Assembly: GCA_016716705.1 (NCBI GenBank)
Contig: JADJVF010000003.1
Coordinates: forward strand, 62,001 to 126,000
Origin: Holophagales bacterium
Lineage (GTDB): Bacteria; Acidobacteriota; Thermoanaerobaculia; UBA5066
Length of the DNA: 64,000 bases
Direction of reading: 5' to 3'
Shown here: positions 33,062 to 41,817 of the stretch, in pieces
Position numbering within the stretch: the stretch's first letter is position 1
Layout: each line of letters begins with the position of its first letter
Translations under genes and position numbers: made by a program
The notes under the pieces: generated by a model
What the model was told of the DNA's origin: nothing
What the model saw: the letters and a program-made list of their open reading frames with translations, nothing else
Database searches by the model: none

Positions 33062-34870
33062 GTGGGAATCCCTCCCGAGCTCTCGACGTACCCCGACCAG
33101 CCGGGGATCTACCTCTACAAGGACGCGAAGGGGAAGATCCTCTACGTCGGGAAGGCGCGCTCGATCCGCAAGCGCCTGGCCTCGTACTTTGCCGCCGGCC
33201 CGAAGCACCCGAAGACGGAGGCGCTCCTCGCCGAGTTCGAGACGATCGACACCGTCGTCGCCAACACCGAGAGCGAGGCGCTGGCCCTCGAGAACGCGTT
33301 CATCAAGAAGCACAAGCCCCGCTACAACATCCTGCTCCGGGACGACAAGACCTACCCGTACATCAGGGTCACGACGGGGGAGGAGTGGCCGCGGGCCCAC
33401 GTGACGCGGCGCGTCCTGAAGGACGGGCACAGCTACTTCGGACCGTTCCTCCCGGCGCGGACGTGCCGCGGCGCGATGAAGATGGTGCAGCGGATGTTCC
33501 AGATCCGGACGTGCCGGATCGAGATCGACGGGAACCTGCCGCGTCCGTGCCTCTACTTCGACATGCACGCCTGCCTCGGTCCGTGCGTGGCGTCGCTGAC
33601 GACGAAGGCGGCGTACGGCGAGGCCGTCCGCGACGTCCTCCTCTTCCTGTCGGGCCGCAACGACGAGCTCGCCCTTCGCCTGCGGTCGAAGATGGAGGCC
33701 GCCGCCGAGGCCGAGGGCTACGAGATGGCGGCGGCGTACCGGGACTGCCTGAGAACGGTCGAGGAGCTCGCGCAGAAGCAGCGCGTTCAGTCGCTCGCGG
33801 GAGAGGACGTCGACGTCTTCGGCGACTTCACAGACGACGGGAACCTCGCCGTGTCGGTCCTGCACGTGCGGGGCGGGACGGTCCTCGACACGCGGGAGCT
33901 CTTCTGGGAGGGCATCGGCGACGTCGACCAGGAGGAGTTCTGGGTCGCGCTCCTGTCGCAGTACTACGACGCGACGACGTTTCTCCCGAGGGAGGTCCAC
34001 CTTCCCGACGAGGTGTCCCAGGAGGCGCTCGCTCCCGTCGAGACCTGGCTCTCGGAGCGCCGCGGCGGGCGGGTGGAGGTTCGGACGCCGAAGCGGGGAG
34101 CCGCGTTCGACCGGGTGAAGATCGCCCGGGACAACGCCCGGACGAGCCACGTCCGGCGTTTCAAGACCGTACGCGAGGCCGGGGAGAAGGCGACCCTGGC
34201 CCTCGCGAAGGCGCTCGATCTCGACCACCGGCCGGCGCGGATCGAGTGCTTCGACATCTCCCACCTCCAGGGGAGCGACACCTACGCCTCGTGCGTCGTT
34301 TTCGTCGACGGCAAGCCGGCGAAAGGCGAGTACCGCGTGTTCCGGATCGACCGTCCCGTGCCCGACGACTTCGCATCGATCGCCGAGGCCGTCACCCGGC
34401 GCTACGAACGGCGTCGCACGGAGGGCGAGTCGTTCCCCGACCTCCTCGTCATCGACGGCGGGAAGGGGCAGCTGTCGGCCGCCCTCGCGGCGCTCGACCG
34501 GATCGGGATCGAGCTGCCGGCGGTCGGCCTCGCCAAGCGGGAGGAGGAGGTCTTCGTGCCCGGGCGCTCCCTTCCCGTCGTCCTGCCGCGCCGCCACGCC
34601 GGCCTGAAGCTGCTCCAGCGCGCCCGCGACGAGGCCCACCGTTTCGGCCTGATGCACCACAGGAAGGCACGGACCCGCCGTACCCTGACGAGCCCCCTCC
34701 TGGAGATTCCGGGCCTCGGGCCAGCCACGGCGCGCAGGCTCCTCGCCGTGTTCGGAAACGCCGAGGCGGTCCTCGCTGCGACGTCGCAGGCGCTCGCCGC
34801 GGCCGCAGGCAAGGCGTCGGCATCACGAATCGAGAGGTGGAGGGCTTCCGGGGAGGACAAGGGCCGGTAG
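33062..34870 (+). CDS. uvrC: Excinuclease ABC subunit C
   Basis: A 602-residue nucleotide-excision-repair nuclease cutting both sides of a lesion. The N-terminal GIY-YIG domain has QPGIYLYKDAKGKILYVGKA and FIKKHKPRYNILLRDDKTYPY. A UvrB-interacting UVR motif (AEAEGYEMAAAYRD) follows. The C-terminal RNase H-like nuclease has ECFDISHLQGSDTYASCVVF and LLVIDGGKGQLSAAL, and the tandem helix-hairpin-helix ends with EIPGLGPATARRLLAVFGN. It appears intact. The TAG stop at 34868 doubles as part of the next promoter hexamer. Confidence 0.97.
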   Translation: MGIPPELSTYPDQPGIYLYKDAKGKILYVGKARSIRKRLASYFAAGPKHPKTEALLAEFETIDTVVANTESEALALENAFIKKHKPRYNILLRDDKTYPYIRVTTGEEWPRAHVTRRVLKDGHSYFGPFLPARTCRGAMKMVQRMFQIRTCRIEIDGNLPRPCLYFDMHACLGPCVASLTTKAAYGEAVRDVLLFLSGRNDELALRLRSKMEAAAEAEGYEMAAAYRDCLRTVEELAQKQRVQSLAGEDVDVFGDFTDDGNLAVSVLHVRGGTVLDTRELFWEGIGDVDQEEFWVALLSQYYDATTFLPREVHLPDEVSQEALAPVETWLSERRGGRVEVRTPKRGAAFDRVKIARDNARTSHVRRFKTVREAGEKATLALAKALDLDHRPARIECFDISHLQGSDTYASCVVFVDGKPAKGEYRVFRIDRPVPDDFASIAEAVTRRYERRRTEGESFPDLLVIDGGKGQLSAALAALDRIGIELPAVGLAKREEEVFVPGRSLPVVLPRRHAGLKLLQRARDEAHRFGLMHHRKARTRRTLTSPLLEIPGLGPATARRLLAVFGNAEAVLAATSQALAAAAGKASASRIERWRASGEDKGR

Positions 34871-34873
34871 AAT
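34868..34873 (+). promoter_or_regulatory. -10 element TAGAAT before the DUF4388/J-domain gene
   Basis: TAGAAT, built on the uvrC stop codon, ends 9 bases before the ATG at 34883; no ribosome site lies between. Confidence 0.45.
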
Positions 34874-34882
34874 CCCCGGAAT

Positions 34883-36385
34883 ATGGACACTTCGAAGTCC
34901 GGGGGCGGCACGCTCACGGGAGGAACGCTCGAGAAGACGGAACTCGGAGAGGTTCTCCGATCGGCCTATCGTTCCAGGAAGAACGCTCAGGTTCTCGTGT
35001 CGTCACGGGGAGAGGAGCGGAGCTTCTGGTTCCATCGGGGGCGGCTCGTCTCGGCGTCGTCGAACCGGGAGGCCCAGCTCGTCGGGGAGCTCCTCCGGGC
35101 CTTCGGGCTCGCCGACGAATCCGTTCTGTTCACGGCCTTCGAGAGGGCGCTTTCCGACCCGGGCCGGGGCCTGGCGAACGCCCTCAGGGATTCCGGGGCG
35201 GTGGCTCCCTACGTCGCAGACGCGTGCGTCCGGGCGCTCGCGGAGAAGGTCCTCTACTCGACGTTCCAGTGGAGCGCGGGAACCTTCACCTTCCTGCCCC
35301 TCGAGGGACCGCCGGACATCCCCACCGCGTTCGACCAGACGACCGCGACGCTCCTCCTCGAAGGGCTTCGCCGGCTTCCGGCGGTCATCGGCGCCCTGCC
35401 GAAGATCGACCCGAAGGCGCGGCCCATCCTCTCGCCCGACCTCCTGCTGCGCTACCAGTACGCGATCGTCACCCAGGAGGAGGCCGAGGTCCTCGATGCG
35501 ATCGACGGGACGAAGCCGGCGGCCGACGTCTGCCTCGACCTTCGGATTCTCGAGAGGCTCCGGGCGGCCGGATTCGTCACCGTCGCATCGAAGTCCTCCA
35601 GGCCCGAGGAGTCGTCCGCTCCCGGGGGAGTCTCCTGCCTCAACGTCGAGATCGCCGGCACCCCTCCGAGCCCGCGCATGTCGGAAGGCCTGGAGCTGCA
35701 CGCGCGGCTCGTCTGGAACACCTACCGCCGTCTCGACTGGATCAACGCCTACGAGGTGCTCGGCGTTCCCGAGAACTCCCAGGACGTCGACCTCCGGCAG
35801 GCCGTACACGAACGAGCGAAGATCTTCCATCCCGACAACGTCATCCGGGCCACGCTCGGAGACGCGTCGGAAGCGCTGGAGGCGCTGTTCGCGAAGGTGC
35901 AGGAGGCGGACAAGGCTTTCACCAGCACGGCGTCGAGAGAGGAATACGACCGCACACTGAACCGCGGAACGATGTCGGCTCCGGTATCGTTCGGCCAGAC
36001 CAACCCGGAGGTCCAGCGTCAGGTGGCGAAGGCGAACTACCAGCGCGCCCGAACGCTCGTCGAGATGGAGGACTATTACCCCGCGTACGAAATGCTCCGG
36101 CAGGCCGTCGAGTTCGACCCCGAGAAGCCGGAGTACTGGACGTTCCTCGCGAAAGTCCAGGGCCGGAACCCGAAGTGGGTGCGGCAGGCGACGGAAACGC
36201 TTCGTCGCGCGGCCGCCCGGCTTCCCGAGAGCGTCGAGGTCTGGCTCGCCCTCGCGGACGCCTGCGCCAGCGAACGGAACGAGGTGGAACGGGTCAAGGC
36301 CCTGCGGGAAGTCCTGAAGCTCGACCCGACGAACCGGAAGGCGACGAAGGCTCTCGCGGAGATTGCGGCGATAAAGCCGCGCTGA
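34883..36385 (+). CDS. DUF4388 + J-domain + TPR protein
   Basis: A 500-residue cytoplasmic protein. Residues of about 12-240 resemble the DUF4388/PATAN-type sensory region (GTLEKTELGEVLRSAYRS, WFHRGRLVSASSNREAQLVGELL, then ALAEKVLYSTFQWSAGTFTF). A J-like domain spans about 289-357, NAYEVLGVPENSQ with an intact HPD (316-318, KIFHPDNV). The C-terminal third holds TPR-type helices (ARTLVEMEDYYPAYEMLRQA, ALREVLKLDPTNRKATKALAE). J domains stimulate Hsp70 ATPase, so DnaK recruitment to a signalling or assembly client is plausible. DUF4388 proteins often occur with gliding or two-component genes in deltaproteobacteria and Acidobacteriota. No DnaK gene is nearby. Confidence 0.72.
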   Translation: MDTSKSGGGTLTGGTLEKTELGEVLRSAYRSRKNAQVLVSSRGEERSFWFHRGRLVSASSNREAQLVGELLRAFGLADESVLFTAFERALSDPGRGLANALRDSGAVAPYVADACVRALAEKVLYSTFQWSAGTFTFLPLEGPPDIPTAFDQTTATLLLEGLRRLPAVIGALPKIDPKARPILSPDLLLRYQYAIVTQEEAEVLDAIDGTKPAADVCLDLRILERLRAAGFVTVASKSSRPEESSAPGGVSCLNVEIAGTPPSPRMSEGLELHARLVWNTYRRLDWINAYEVLGVPENSQDVDLRQAVHERAKIFHPDNVIRATLGDASEALEALFAKVQEADKAFTSTASREEYDRTLNRGTMSAPVSFGQTNPEVQRQVAKANYQRARTLVEMEDYYPAYEMLRQAVEFDPEKPEYWTFLAKVQGRNPKWVRQATETLRRAAARLPESVEVWLALADACASERNEVERVKALREVLKLDPTNRKATKALAEIAAIKPR

Positions 36386-36402
36386 GGGGTCGGGCGCAGG
36401 GC

Positions 36403-36408
36403 TATTCT
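36403..36408 (+). promoter_or_regulatory. -10-like element TATTCT before the DUF4126 gene
   Basis: TATTCT ends 6 bases before the ATG at 36415. GGAGAG also lies in the gap, so either a leaderless message or normal ribosome binding from an upstream promoter is possible. Confidence 0.35.
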
Positions 36409-36414
36409 GGAGAG

Positions 36415-37038
36415 ATGTTGGAGTCGGTCGCCCATTTCGGGACCGGGCTGGGACTCGCGGCGGGGGCGGGGCTGAATGCCTACGCAGTGCTGCTCGTCTA
36501 CGGCGGAATCGCCCGGCTGTTCCCGGAGGATTTCCCGGGGGGCATCGCTCGTTTCCTCGCGGAGCCGACCACGCTCGCGGTTCTCCTCGGCCTCTACCTG
36601 CTCGAGTTCTTCGCGGACAAGATCCCGGGGCTGGACCACGTCTGGGACGTCATCCACACGGTCGTGCGGCCCGCGGCCGGAGCGCTTCTCGCCGTCGCGG
36701 CGGTGGCGCCGACCGCCGAGACGCCGATGGCGGTCCTGGCCGGGGGAGGAGGCGGGGTGACCGCCCTCGCCTCGCACCTCGTGAAAGGAACCGTCCGGCT
36801 CACGTCGACGGCGCTGACGGCCGGTATCGCGAACTTCGCTCTGTCGCTCGCCGAGGACGTCCTGGCCGTCCTCCAGGCGATCGTCTCCATCTTCCTGCCC
36901 CTCGTCGCACTCGTCCTGGCGATTGCCGTCACAGGCCTTTTCCTCCTCTGCGTCCCGAAGCTCGCGAGGGGCGTGGACCTCTTTGCCCGACGGCGCCGGC
37001 GAAAGGTCCCGGGCCCCGGCGCGGTATCCTCCGGCTGA
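36415..37038 (+). CDS. DUF4126 membrane protein
   Basis: A 207-residue integral membrane protein with about five hydrophobic segments: LAAGAGLNAYAVLLVYGGI, LAVLLGLYLLEFFADKIPG, AAGALLAVAAVAP, LTSTALTAGIANFALSL and VALVLAIAVTGLFLLCVP. The GLNAYA and EFFADKIPGLDHVWDVIHT motifs mark the DUF4126 family, which has no established function. The basic tail (RRRRRKVPG) is cytoplasmic. Its stop codon overlaps the 5' end of RNase P RNA by two bases, so the RNA must use a promoter inside this gene's 3' end. Confidence 0.8.
   Translation: MLESVAHFGTGLGLAAGAGLNAYAVLLVYGGIARLFPEDFPGGIARFLAEPTTLAVLLGLYLLEFFADKIPGLDHVWDVIHTVVRPAAGALLAVAAVAPTAETPMAVLAGGGGGVTALASHLVKGTVRLTSTALTAGIANFALSLAEDVLAVLQAIVSIFLPLVALVLAIAVTGLFLLCVPKLARGVDLFARRRRRKVPGPGAVSSG
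37025..37030 (+). promoter_or_regulatory. -10-like element TATCCT for rnpB
   Basis: TATCCT ends 6 bases before 37037, the first base of the P1 helix of RNase P RNA, the expected -10 to +1 distance. No clear -35 is seen. Confidence 0.45.
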
Positions 37039-37443
37039 CTCGGGCCGGACGGGTGATCGTCGCTCGGACGGTTCAACCGTAGCGAGGGGAGGAAAGTCCG
37101 GACTCCAGCGAGCAGCGTGCCGGGGAAATCCCGGTCGGGGCGACCCGAAGGAAAGTGGCACAGAGAACAGACCGCCTCGGTTCCCGAAAGGGGCCGCGGT
37201 AAGGGTGAAAAGGTGCGGTAAGAGCGCACCGCGAACCCCGGCAACGGGGTCGGCAGGCCAAACCCCACGCGGAGCAAGGCCGAATAGGGGGACGGAAGGG
37301 GTGCTCGCCCCCGCGCCGAAAGGCGACGTCTCCGGGTAGGCTGCTCGAGCCCCGTCGAGAGGCGCGGGCCGAGAGGAATGATCGCCGGCCGGAAGGCGCG
37401 AGCCGACCGGTCACAGAATCCGGCTTACAGTCCGGCCCGAGTC
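37037..37443 (+). ncRNA. rnpB: RNase P RNA component, class A
   Basis: The catalytic RNA that matures tRNA 5' ends. The ends pair as a perfect 14-base P1 helix (37037-37050 with 37430-37443). The universal GAGGAAAGTCCGGACTCC lies near 37088-37105, CACAGAGAACAGACCGCC near 37160, AAGGGTGAAAAGGTGCGGTAA near 37203, and the conserved ACAGAATCCGGCTTACAG near 37413-37430, whose central bases pair with the 5' conserved block to form P4. A T5 tract directly follows P1 (ATTTTTC), so P1 or the last stem may also end transcription. About 407 bases, normal for type A. It fills most of the 37039-37517 protein-free stretch; the remaining 74 bases hold no gene I can support. Confidence 0.95.
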
Positions 37444-37517
37444 ATTTTTCTTAGAGGACAAGTTGGGGGGTGTCGGGGAGGCGAGCAGCCTCCTCGGGCT
37501 TGCCGCAAAATGCGTCC

Positions 37518-37970
37518 GTGGCTGAGCTGATCGACGGCAACAACGTCCTGGGGCAGCGAGGCGTCACGCGCGAGACCCTCCTCCGGGAGCTGGCGGACCT
37601 GGCCCGCGCAAAGGGGAGAAAGCTCACCGTCGTTTTCGACGGCCCTCCGGACCACGGCCGGCCGAAGGTCCAGCAGCTCGGGGACGTGACGATCGTCCAC
37701 GCCGCGCCGCGGAGCGCCGACGAGGAGATCGTACGGAGAGTGCGCGAAGCGCGTGATCCGCGGGGCGTCACCGTCGTGACCGACGATCGCGTCCTCTCGG
37801 AATCGGTCGACGCGGCCGGCGGCCGCACGCAGCCCGTCGCCTCCTTCCGGCAGGCCGGGTCCCAGCGACTGAAGAAGCAGGCCGCCGAAGGGGAGGACAA
37901 GCGGGATCCCGGAGGAAACGCCTCCGACTGGGCCCGCTGGTTCAGCGACCCGAGGAACCGGATCGGGTGA
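37518..37970 (+). CDS. YacP-like NYN-domain RNase
   Basis: A 150-residue protein of the NYN/PIN-like nuclease fold: AELIDGNNVLG (metal-binding Asp), TVVFDGPPDHG, ADEEIVRRVREARDP and VTVVTDDRVLSE with further acidic residues. Homologues (YacP/Rae1) cut mRNA, some at the ribosome. The start is GTG 37518, directly before the conserved LIDGNN; the frame remains open upstream but without similarity. A weak CAAAAT lies 6 bases before it. The C-terminal 25 residues are charged and low in complexity. The stop overlaps the ldcA GTG. Confidence 0.75.
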   Translation: MAELIDGNNVLGQRGVTRETLLRELADLARAKGRKLTVVFDGPPDHGRPKVQQLGDVTIVHAAPRSADEEIVRRVREARDPRGVTVVTDDRVLSESVDAAGGRTQPVASFRQAGSQRLKKQAAEGEDKRDPGGNASDWARWFSDPRNRIG

Positions 37971-38902
37971 GAAACCCGCTTCGCAAGCCGAGGAGGCTCG
38001 GCCCGGGCGCGCTCGTGGGCGTTGCGGCGCTCTCGGGACCGGTTCGGCCGGAAGACCTGCAGGCGGGCGTCACCACGCTCGAGGGTTTCGGGTACCGGGT
38101 GCGCCTCGCCTCGAACGTCCTCGGCCGAGAGCCGCTTCTCGGTCTCGCCGGGAACGACGAGGCGCGGCTCTCGGGCTACCTCGCGCTCGTCGAGGATCCC
38201 GAGGTCGACGCGATCCTCTTCGCTCGCGGCGGGTACGGCGTGACGCGCCTCCTTGGCCGCCTGCCGGACGCGCTGCTGCGCGAGACCGCGAAGCTCCACT
38301 GCGGCTTCTCGGACCTCACGGCGCTGTCGGCCTTTCTCCGGGAACGGTGCGGCCTCGTGTCGATTCACGGGCCGATGGTCGCCGCCGACCTGGCGACGCC
38401 TCTCGACCCGGTCACGGCCTCCTGGTTTCCCGCCCTCCTCGAGGGACGGGCACCGCGTCGCCTCGAGGTCCCGTCCGCCGATGTCCTCGTACCGGGCCAC
38501 GCCGAGGGGCCGCTCGTCGGGGGCTGCCTGTCCCTCCTCGCCGCGCTGACCGGAACTCCGTGGGAGTTCGACTACGACGGCGCCCTGCTTTTCATCGAGG
38601 AGGTGGGGGAAGAGGCCTACCGGGTCGACCGGATGCTCGGCACCCTCCTTTCGTCCGGGCGCCTGGACAGGTTGGCCGGTATCATGGCGGGCTCGATGAC
38701 ACGTGTGACGTTCGGTGGCGTGGAGGATCCGGAGAGGGTCCGATTGCTTCTTCTCGACCGGTTCGCCCCGCTCGGGGTGCCGGTCGCCGCCGGCCTGCCC
38801 TTCGGTCACGTTGCCCCGAACGTCCCGCTCCCGGTCGGTGCCCGGGCCTCGTGGGACGGTGGGACCCGAACGCTCGTTCTCGAGGAGGAGTTCCTCTCGT
38901 GA
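37967..38902 (+). CDS. ldcA: LD-carboxypeptidase (peptidase S66)
   Basis: A 311-residue serine peptidase that trims the terminal D-Ala from muropeptide tetrapeptides (murein recycling; family also includes microcin-C immunity proteins). Motifs are VAALSGPV, DAILFARGGYGVTRLL, GFSDLTALSAF holding the nucleophile Ser, GPLVGGCLSLLAALTGTPWEF, LFIEEVGEEAYRVDRML with the catalytic Glu, and LPFGHVAPNVPLPVG with the catalytic His. It lacks a signal peptide, consistent with the cytosolic enzyme. GTG start in a GTGA overlap. Confidence 0.93.
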   Translation: MRNPLRKPRRLGPGALVGVAALSGPVRPEDLQAGVTTLEGFGYRVRLASNVLGREPLLGLAGNDEARLSGYLALVEDPEVDAILFARGGYGVTRLLGRLPDALLRETAKLHCGFSDLTALSAFLRERCGLVSIHGPMVAADLATPLDPVTASWFPALLEGRAPRRLEVPSADVLVPGHAEGPLVGGCLSLLAALTGTPWEFDYDGALLFIEEVGEEAYRVDRMLGTLLSSGRLDRLAGIMAGSMTRVTFGGVEDPERVRLLLLDRFAPLGVPVAAGLPFGHVAPNVPLPVGARASWDGGTRTLVLEEEFLS

Positions 38903-39681
38903 AAGTCGTGCTGAAGTCGGGCGGCGGGGCCGCGAGTTTCGAGGACTACATCGTGAAGGTCCCTCCGGGGACGACGATCTTCTCGGAAGGGGACGTCGGG
39001 ACGGAGATGTTCGTCATCCAGTCGGGATCGGTCGAGATCGCGAAACGGATGAAGGACGAGATGAAGACGCTCTCCGTCCTCGAGAAGGGCGACTTCTTCG
39101 GCGAGATGTCGATCCTGGAAGACGTTCCCCGCACGGCCGACGCGATCGCCCGGACCGACGTGGAGCTCGTGAGGATCAACCAGTCGACGTTCGACGAGAT
39201 GCTCCGGCACAACGGCGAGATCGCGGTCCGGATGCTCCGGAAGCTCTCGCGCCGGCTGCGGGAGACGACGGCGCTCCTCGAGCAGACGACGGGCGCCGCC
39301 CCGGCGCTCGACGAGTCGTCCGATTTCTTCGAACGCGTCGGCACCCGCGACGAGATCTACCGCTTCGTGGCCGACGGGAACGTCGAGGAGTTCTACCTGA
39401 ACCGCGACGGGGAGACTCTGGTCGGGCGAATCGATCCCGTGACCGGCATCCGCCCCGACGTCGACCTGACGAATCTCGACGGACCGCGCTCCGTGTCGCG
39501 CCGGCACGCCAAGATCATCCGGCCGGAAGGGGAGTTCCAGGTCATCGAAGAGATCGGAACGATGAACGGGACGTTCGTCAACGGCAAGCGGATCGCGACA
39601 GGCTCGCCGACGTCGATTCACGATGGCGACCGCCTCCGGTTCGGGCTCGTCGACCTGACCTTCCGCGTCACGCGGAGCTGA
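38899..39681 (+). CDS. Cyclic-nucleotide-binding + FHA domain protein
   Basis: A 260-residue cytosolic protein. The N-terminal cNMP-binding fold (about 10-115) has PPGTTIFSEGDVGTEMFVIQSG, LEKGDFFGEMSILEDVPRTADA (the phosphate-binding cassette GEMSILEDVPRTA with its Arg) and LRKLSRRLRETTALL. After a linker, an FHA domain (about 175-255) has the phosphothreonine-binding pattern VGRIDPVTG, SVSRRHAKI and NGTFVNGKRI. No DNA-binding or catalytic domain is seen, so it is a two-input adaptor that could link cyclic-nucleotide levels to Ser/Thr phosphorylation. The partner kinase is not in the window. GTGA overlap with ldcA. Confidence 0.85.
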   Translation: MKVVLKSGGGAASFEDYIVKVPPGTTIFSEGDVGTEMFVIQSGSVEIAKRMKDEMKTLSVLEKGDFFGEMSILEDVPRTADAIARTDVELVRINQSTFDEMLRHNGEIAVRMLRKLSRRLRETTALLEQTTGAAPALDESSDFFERVGTRDEIYRFVADGNVEEFYLNRDGETLVGRIDPVTGIRPDVDLTNLDGPRSVSRRHAKIIRPEGEFQVIEEIGTMNGTFVNGKRIATGSPTSIHDGDRLRFGLVDLTFRVTRS

Positions 39682-39684
39682 GGA

Positions 39685-41791
39685 ATGCCGCGCGTCGGGC
39701 GCGGCCGGGACCCGCTCTCCTTCGAGTCGTCTCTCGCCGGGACTCCCGGCATCGGGCCGGTGCGCGCGCGGGCCCTCGCCGCTGCCGGACTGACGACGGT
39801 TCTGGATCTCCTCCTGGAGCTGCCGCTGCGCCGGGAGGACCGGGCGCGATTCGCGTGCATCGCCGACCTCGCTCCCGGCGGTCCGGCTCTCACGCTTTCC
39901 GGGAAGGTGGTCGAAGCCCGGCTCGTCCGGACACGGCGCCGCGGCTTCTCGATCTACGAAGCGATCGTCGAGGACGAGAGCGGGCAGGTCGGCCTCGTCT
40001 TCTACAACCAGCCGTGGCTGGCGCGCTGGCTGACCGTCGGACTCCGGGTCTTCGTCCACGGTCGGGCCGTGATGAAGCGGCGCCTCACGCTCGAATCGCC
40101 CCACGTCGAGGCAGAGCCGGACGACGAGGCCGATGCCGCCCTTTCCGTCGGACGCGTCGTCCCGATCTACCGTTCCCTTCCGGGCCTTCCTCCTCGATTG
40201 CACAGACGGCTCGTTGCCCGGGCGCTCGAGGAGGCCGCCCCTGGAATGCCGGACAGGCTTCCGGCGGAGGTGGTGCGCCTGCTGGACCTTCCGCCCCTCG
40301 TCGAGTCGCTTCGAGAGGCACATTTTTCCGGGAGTGCAGGAGGCCCGCCGAGCCCGGACGCCTGGACCGAGCGGACCTCCCGTCACCTCAGGAGGCTCGC
40401 GCTCGAGGAGCTCCTCGAGTTCCAGGTGGCTCTCGTCCGGCGACGGCGGGAGCGCGCGACGCGTCCCGCGCCGAGGATCGAGGCGGATGTCGCTCTCCGG
40501 AGGAAGCTCGCGTCGATCCTGCCCTTCCCGCTGACCGCTGCGCAGAAGCAGGCCATCCGCGAGATCGGCGCCGACCTCAGGTCCGGGCACCCGATGGCCC
40601 GCCTCCTGCAAGGAGACGTCGGAAGCGGAAAGACGATCGTCGCCGTCCTGACGGCTGTCCTCGCAGCGGGGCGGGGCTTTCAGTCGGCGCTCATGGTCCC
40701 GACGACGATCCTCGCGGAGCAGCACGCTGAGACCGTGTTCCGGCTCCTGTCCGGCACGGGCGTGGCGCCGGCCCTCCTGACCGCGCGCGTCACGGGCCAG
40801 GCGAGAGCCGCCCTCCTGGCCGCGCTCGCGGAGGGAGAGATCGGTCTCCTCGTCGGGACGCACGCCCTCCTCGAAAAGCCGGTCGCGTTTCGGCGGCTCG
40901 GCCTCGTCGTCGTCGACGAGCAGCACCGATTCGGAGTCGCGCAGCGGGCCACCCTGCCGGCGCGTGGCGGTGCCGACGGCCTCCACCCGCACGTCCTCGT
41001 CCTCTCGGCAACGCCGATCCCGCGCTCGCTGGCGCTGGCCCTTCACGGCGACCTCGACGTCTCGACGCTCGCCGAGAAACCGCCGGGGAGGACCCCGATC
41101 GTCACGACGGTCCTCGACGAGGGAGGGCGCGAGGAGGCGTACCGGGCGCTCGCCCGGGAGCTGGAATCGGGCGGGAGGGCCTACGTCGTCGTCCCCCTCG
41201 TCGATGACTCGGAGACGATCGATGCTCGCGCCGTCGCCTCCTGGACGGACGAGGTCGCTCGACGCCTCCCGGGCCGCCGCGTCGGCGCGGTCCACGGAAA
41301 GATGAGGGCGGAGGCGCGCGAGAAGGCGATGAGGCAGTTCGCCGCGGGCGACCTCGACGTCCTCGTCGCGACGACGGTCGTCGAGGTCGGGATCGACGTT
41401 CCCGAGGCCTCGTTCCTCCTCGTGGAGAACGCCGAACGGTTCGGCCTCGCCCAGCTCCACCAGCTGCGCGGGCGGATCGGGAAGGGGAGCGCGGCCGTCG
41501 GCGTGCATCCTCCTGGCGGGAGAGAGTGCTTCCGCCGCGGCGCTCTCGCGCCTCGCCGTCCTCGCCCGGACCGAGGACGGGTTCGAGATCGCGGACGAAG
41601 ACCTCCGGATGCGGGGCCCGGGAGAGGCTCTCGGCACGAGACAGAGCGGGCTACCGGAATTCCGCATCGCCGATCCGCTCGCCGACCGGGATCTCCTCGC
41701 GAGGGCGCGGGAGCTGGCGATCCGGCTGACGGAAACGGGGAAGGCCTCCCCGTTCGAAGAGGCACTCTTCCTTCGGTCCCCTCGGCGCTGA
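39685..41791 (+). CDS. recG: ATP-dependent DNA helicase RecG, frameshifted
   Basis: Branch-migrating helicase for stalled forks. The N-terminal wedge domain has TPGIGPVRARALAAAGL and OB-fold strands (VGLVFYNQPWLARWL). The motor has LTAAQKQAIREI, Walker A LLQGDVGSGKT, the DEAH-like box VVVDEQHRFGV, LSATPIPRSLAL, VHGKMRAEAREKAM and TTVVEVGIDVPEAS. Near 41500-41510 the frame shifts by +1 from the conserved LRGRIGKG into CILLAGESASAAAL, and the C-terminus DEDLRMRGPGEALGTRQSG to SPRR ends at 41791. Restored length is about 702 residues, normal. The next gene's open frame happens to be in the first frame, which creates a false longer protein. Confidence 0.92.
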
Positions 41792-41817
41792 CCGTCACGC
41801 TGTGGCATCCTCGGGAC

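Noticed and set aside
33385..37038. A 1217-codon plus-strand frame ending in the DUF4126 protein
   Set aside because: Only the last 207 codons from 36415 are real; the rest is an out-of-frame reading of uvrC and the DUF4388 gene.
3654..41791. Programmed ribosomal frameshifting as the reason for the split genes
   Set aside because: The sites share no slippery heptamer, stop codon context or downstream pseudoknot, and both +1 and -1 directions occur.
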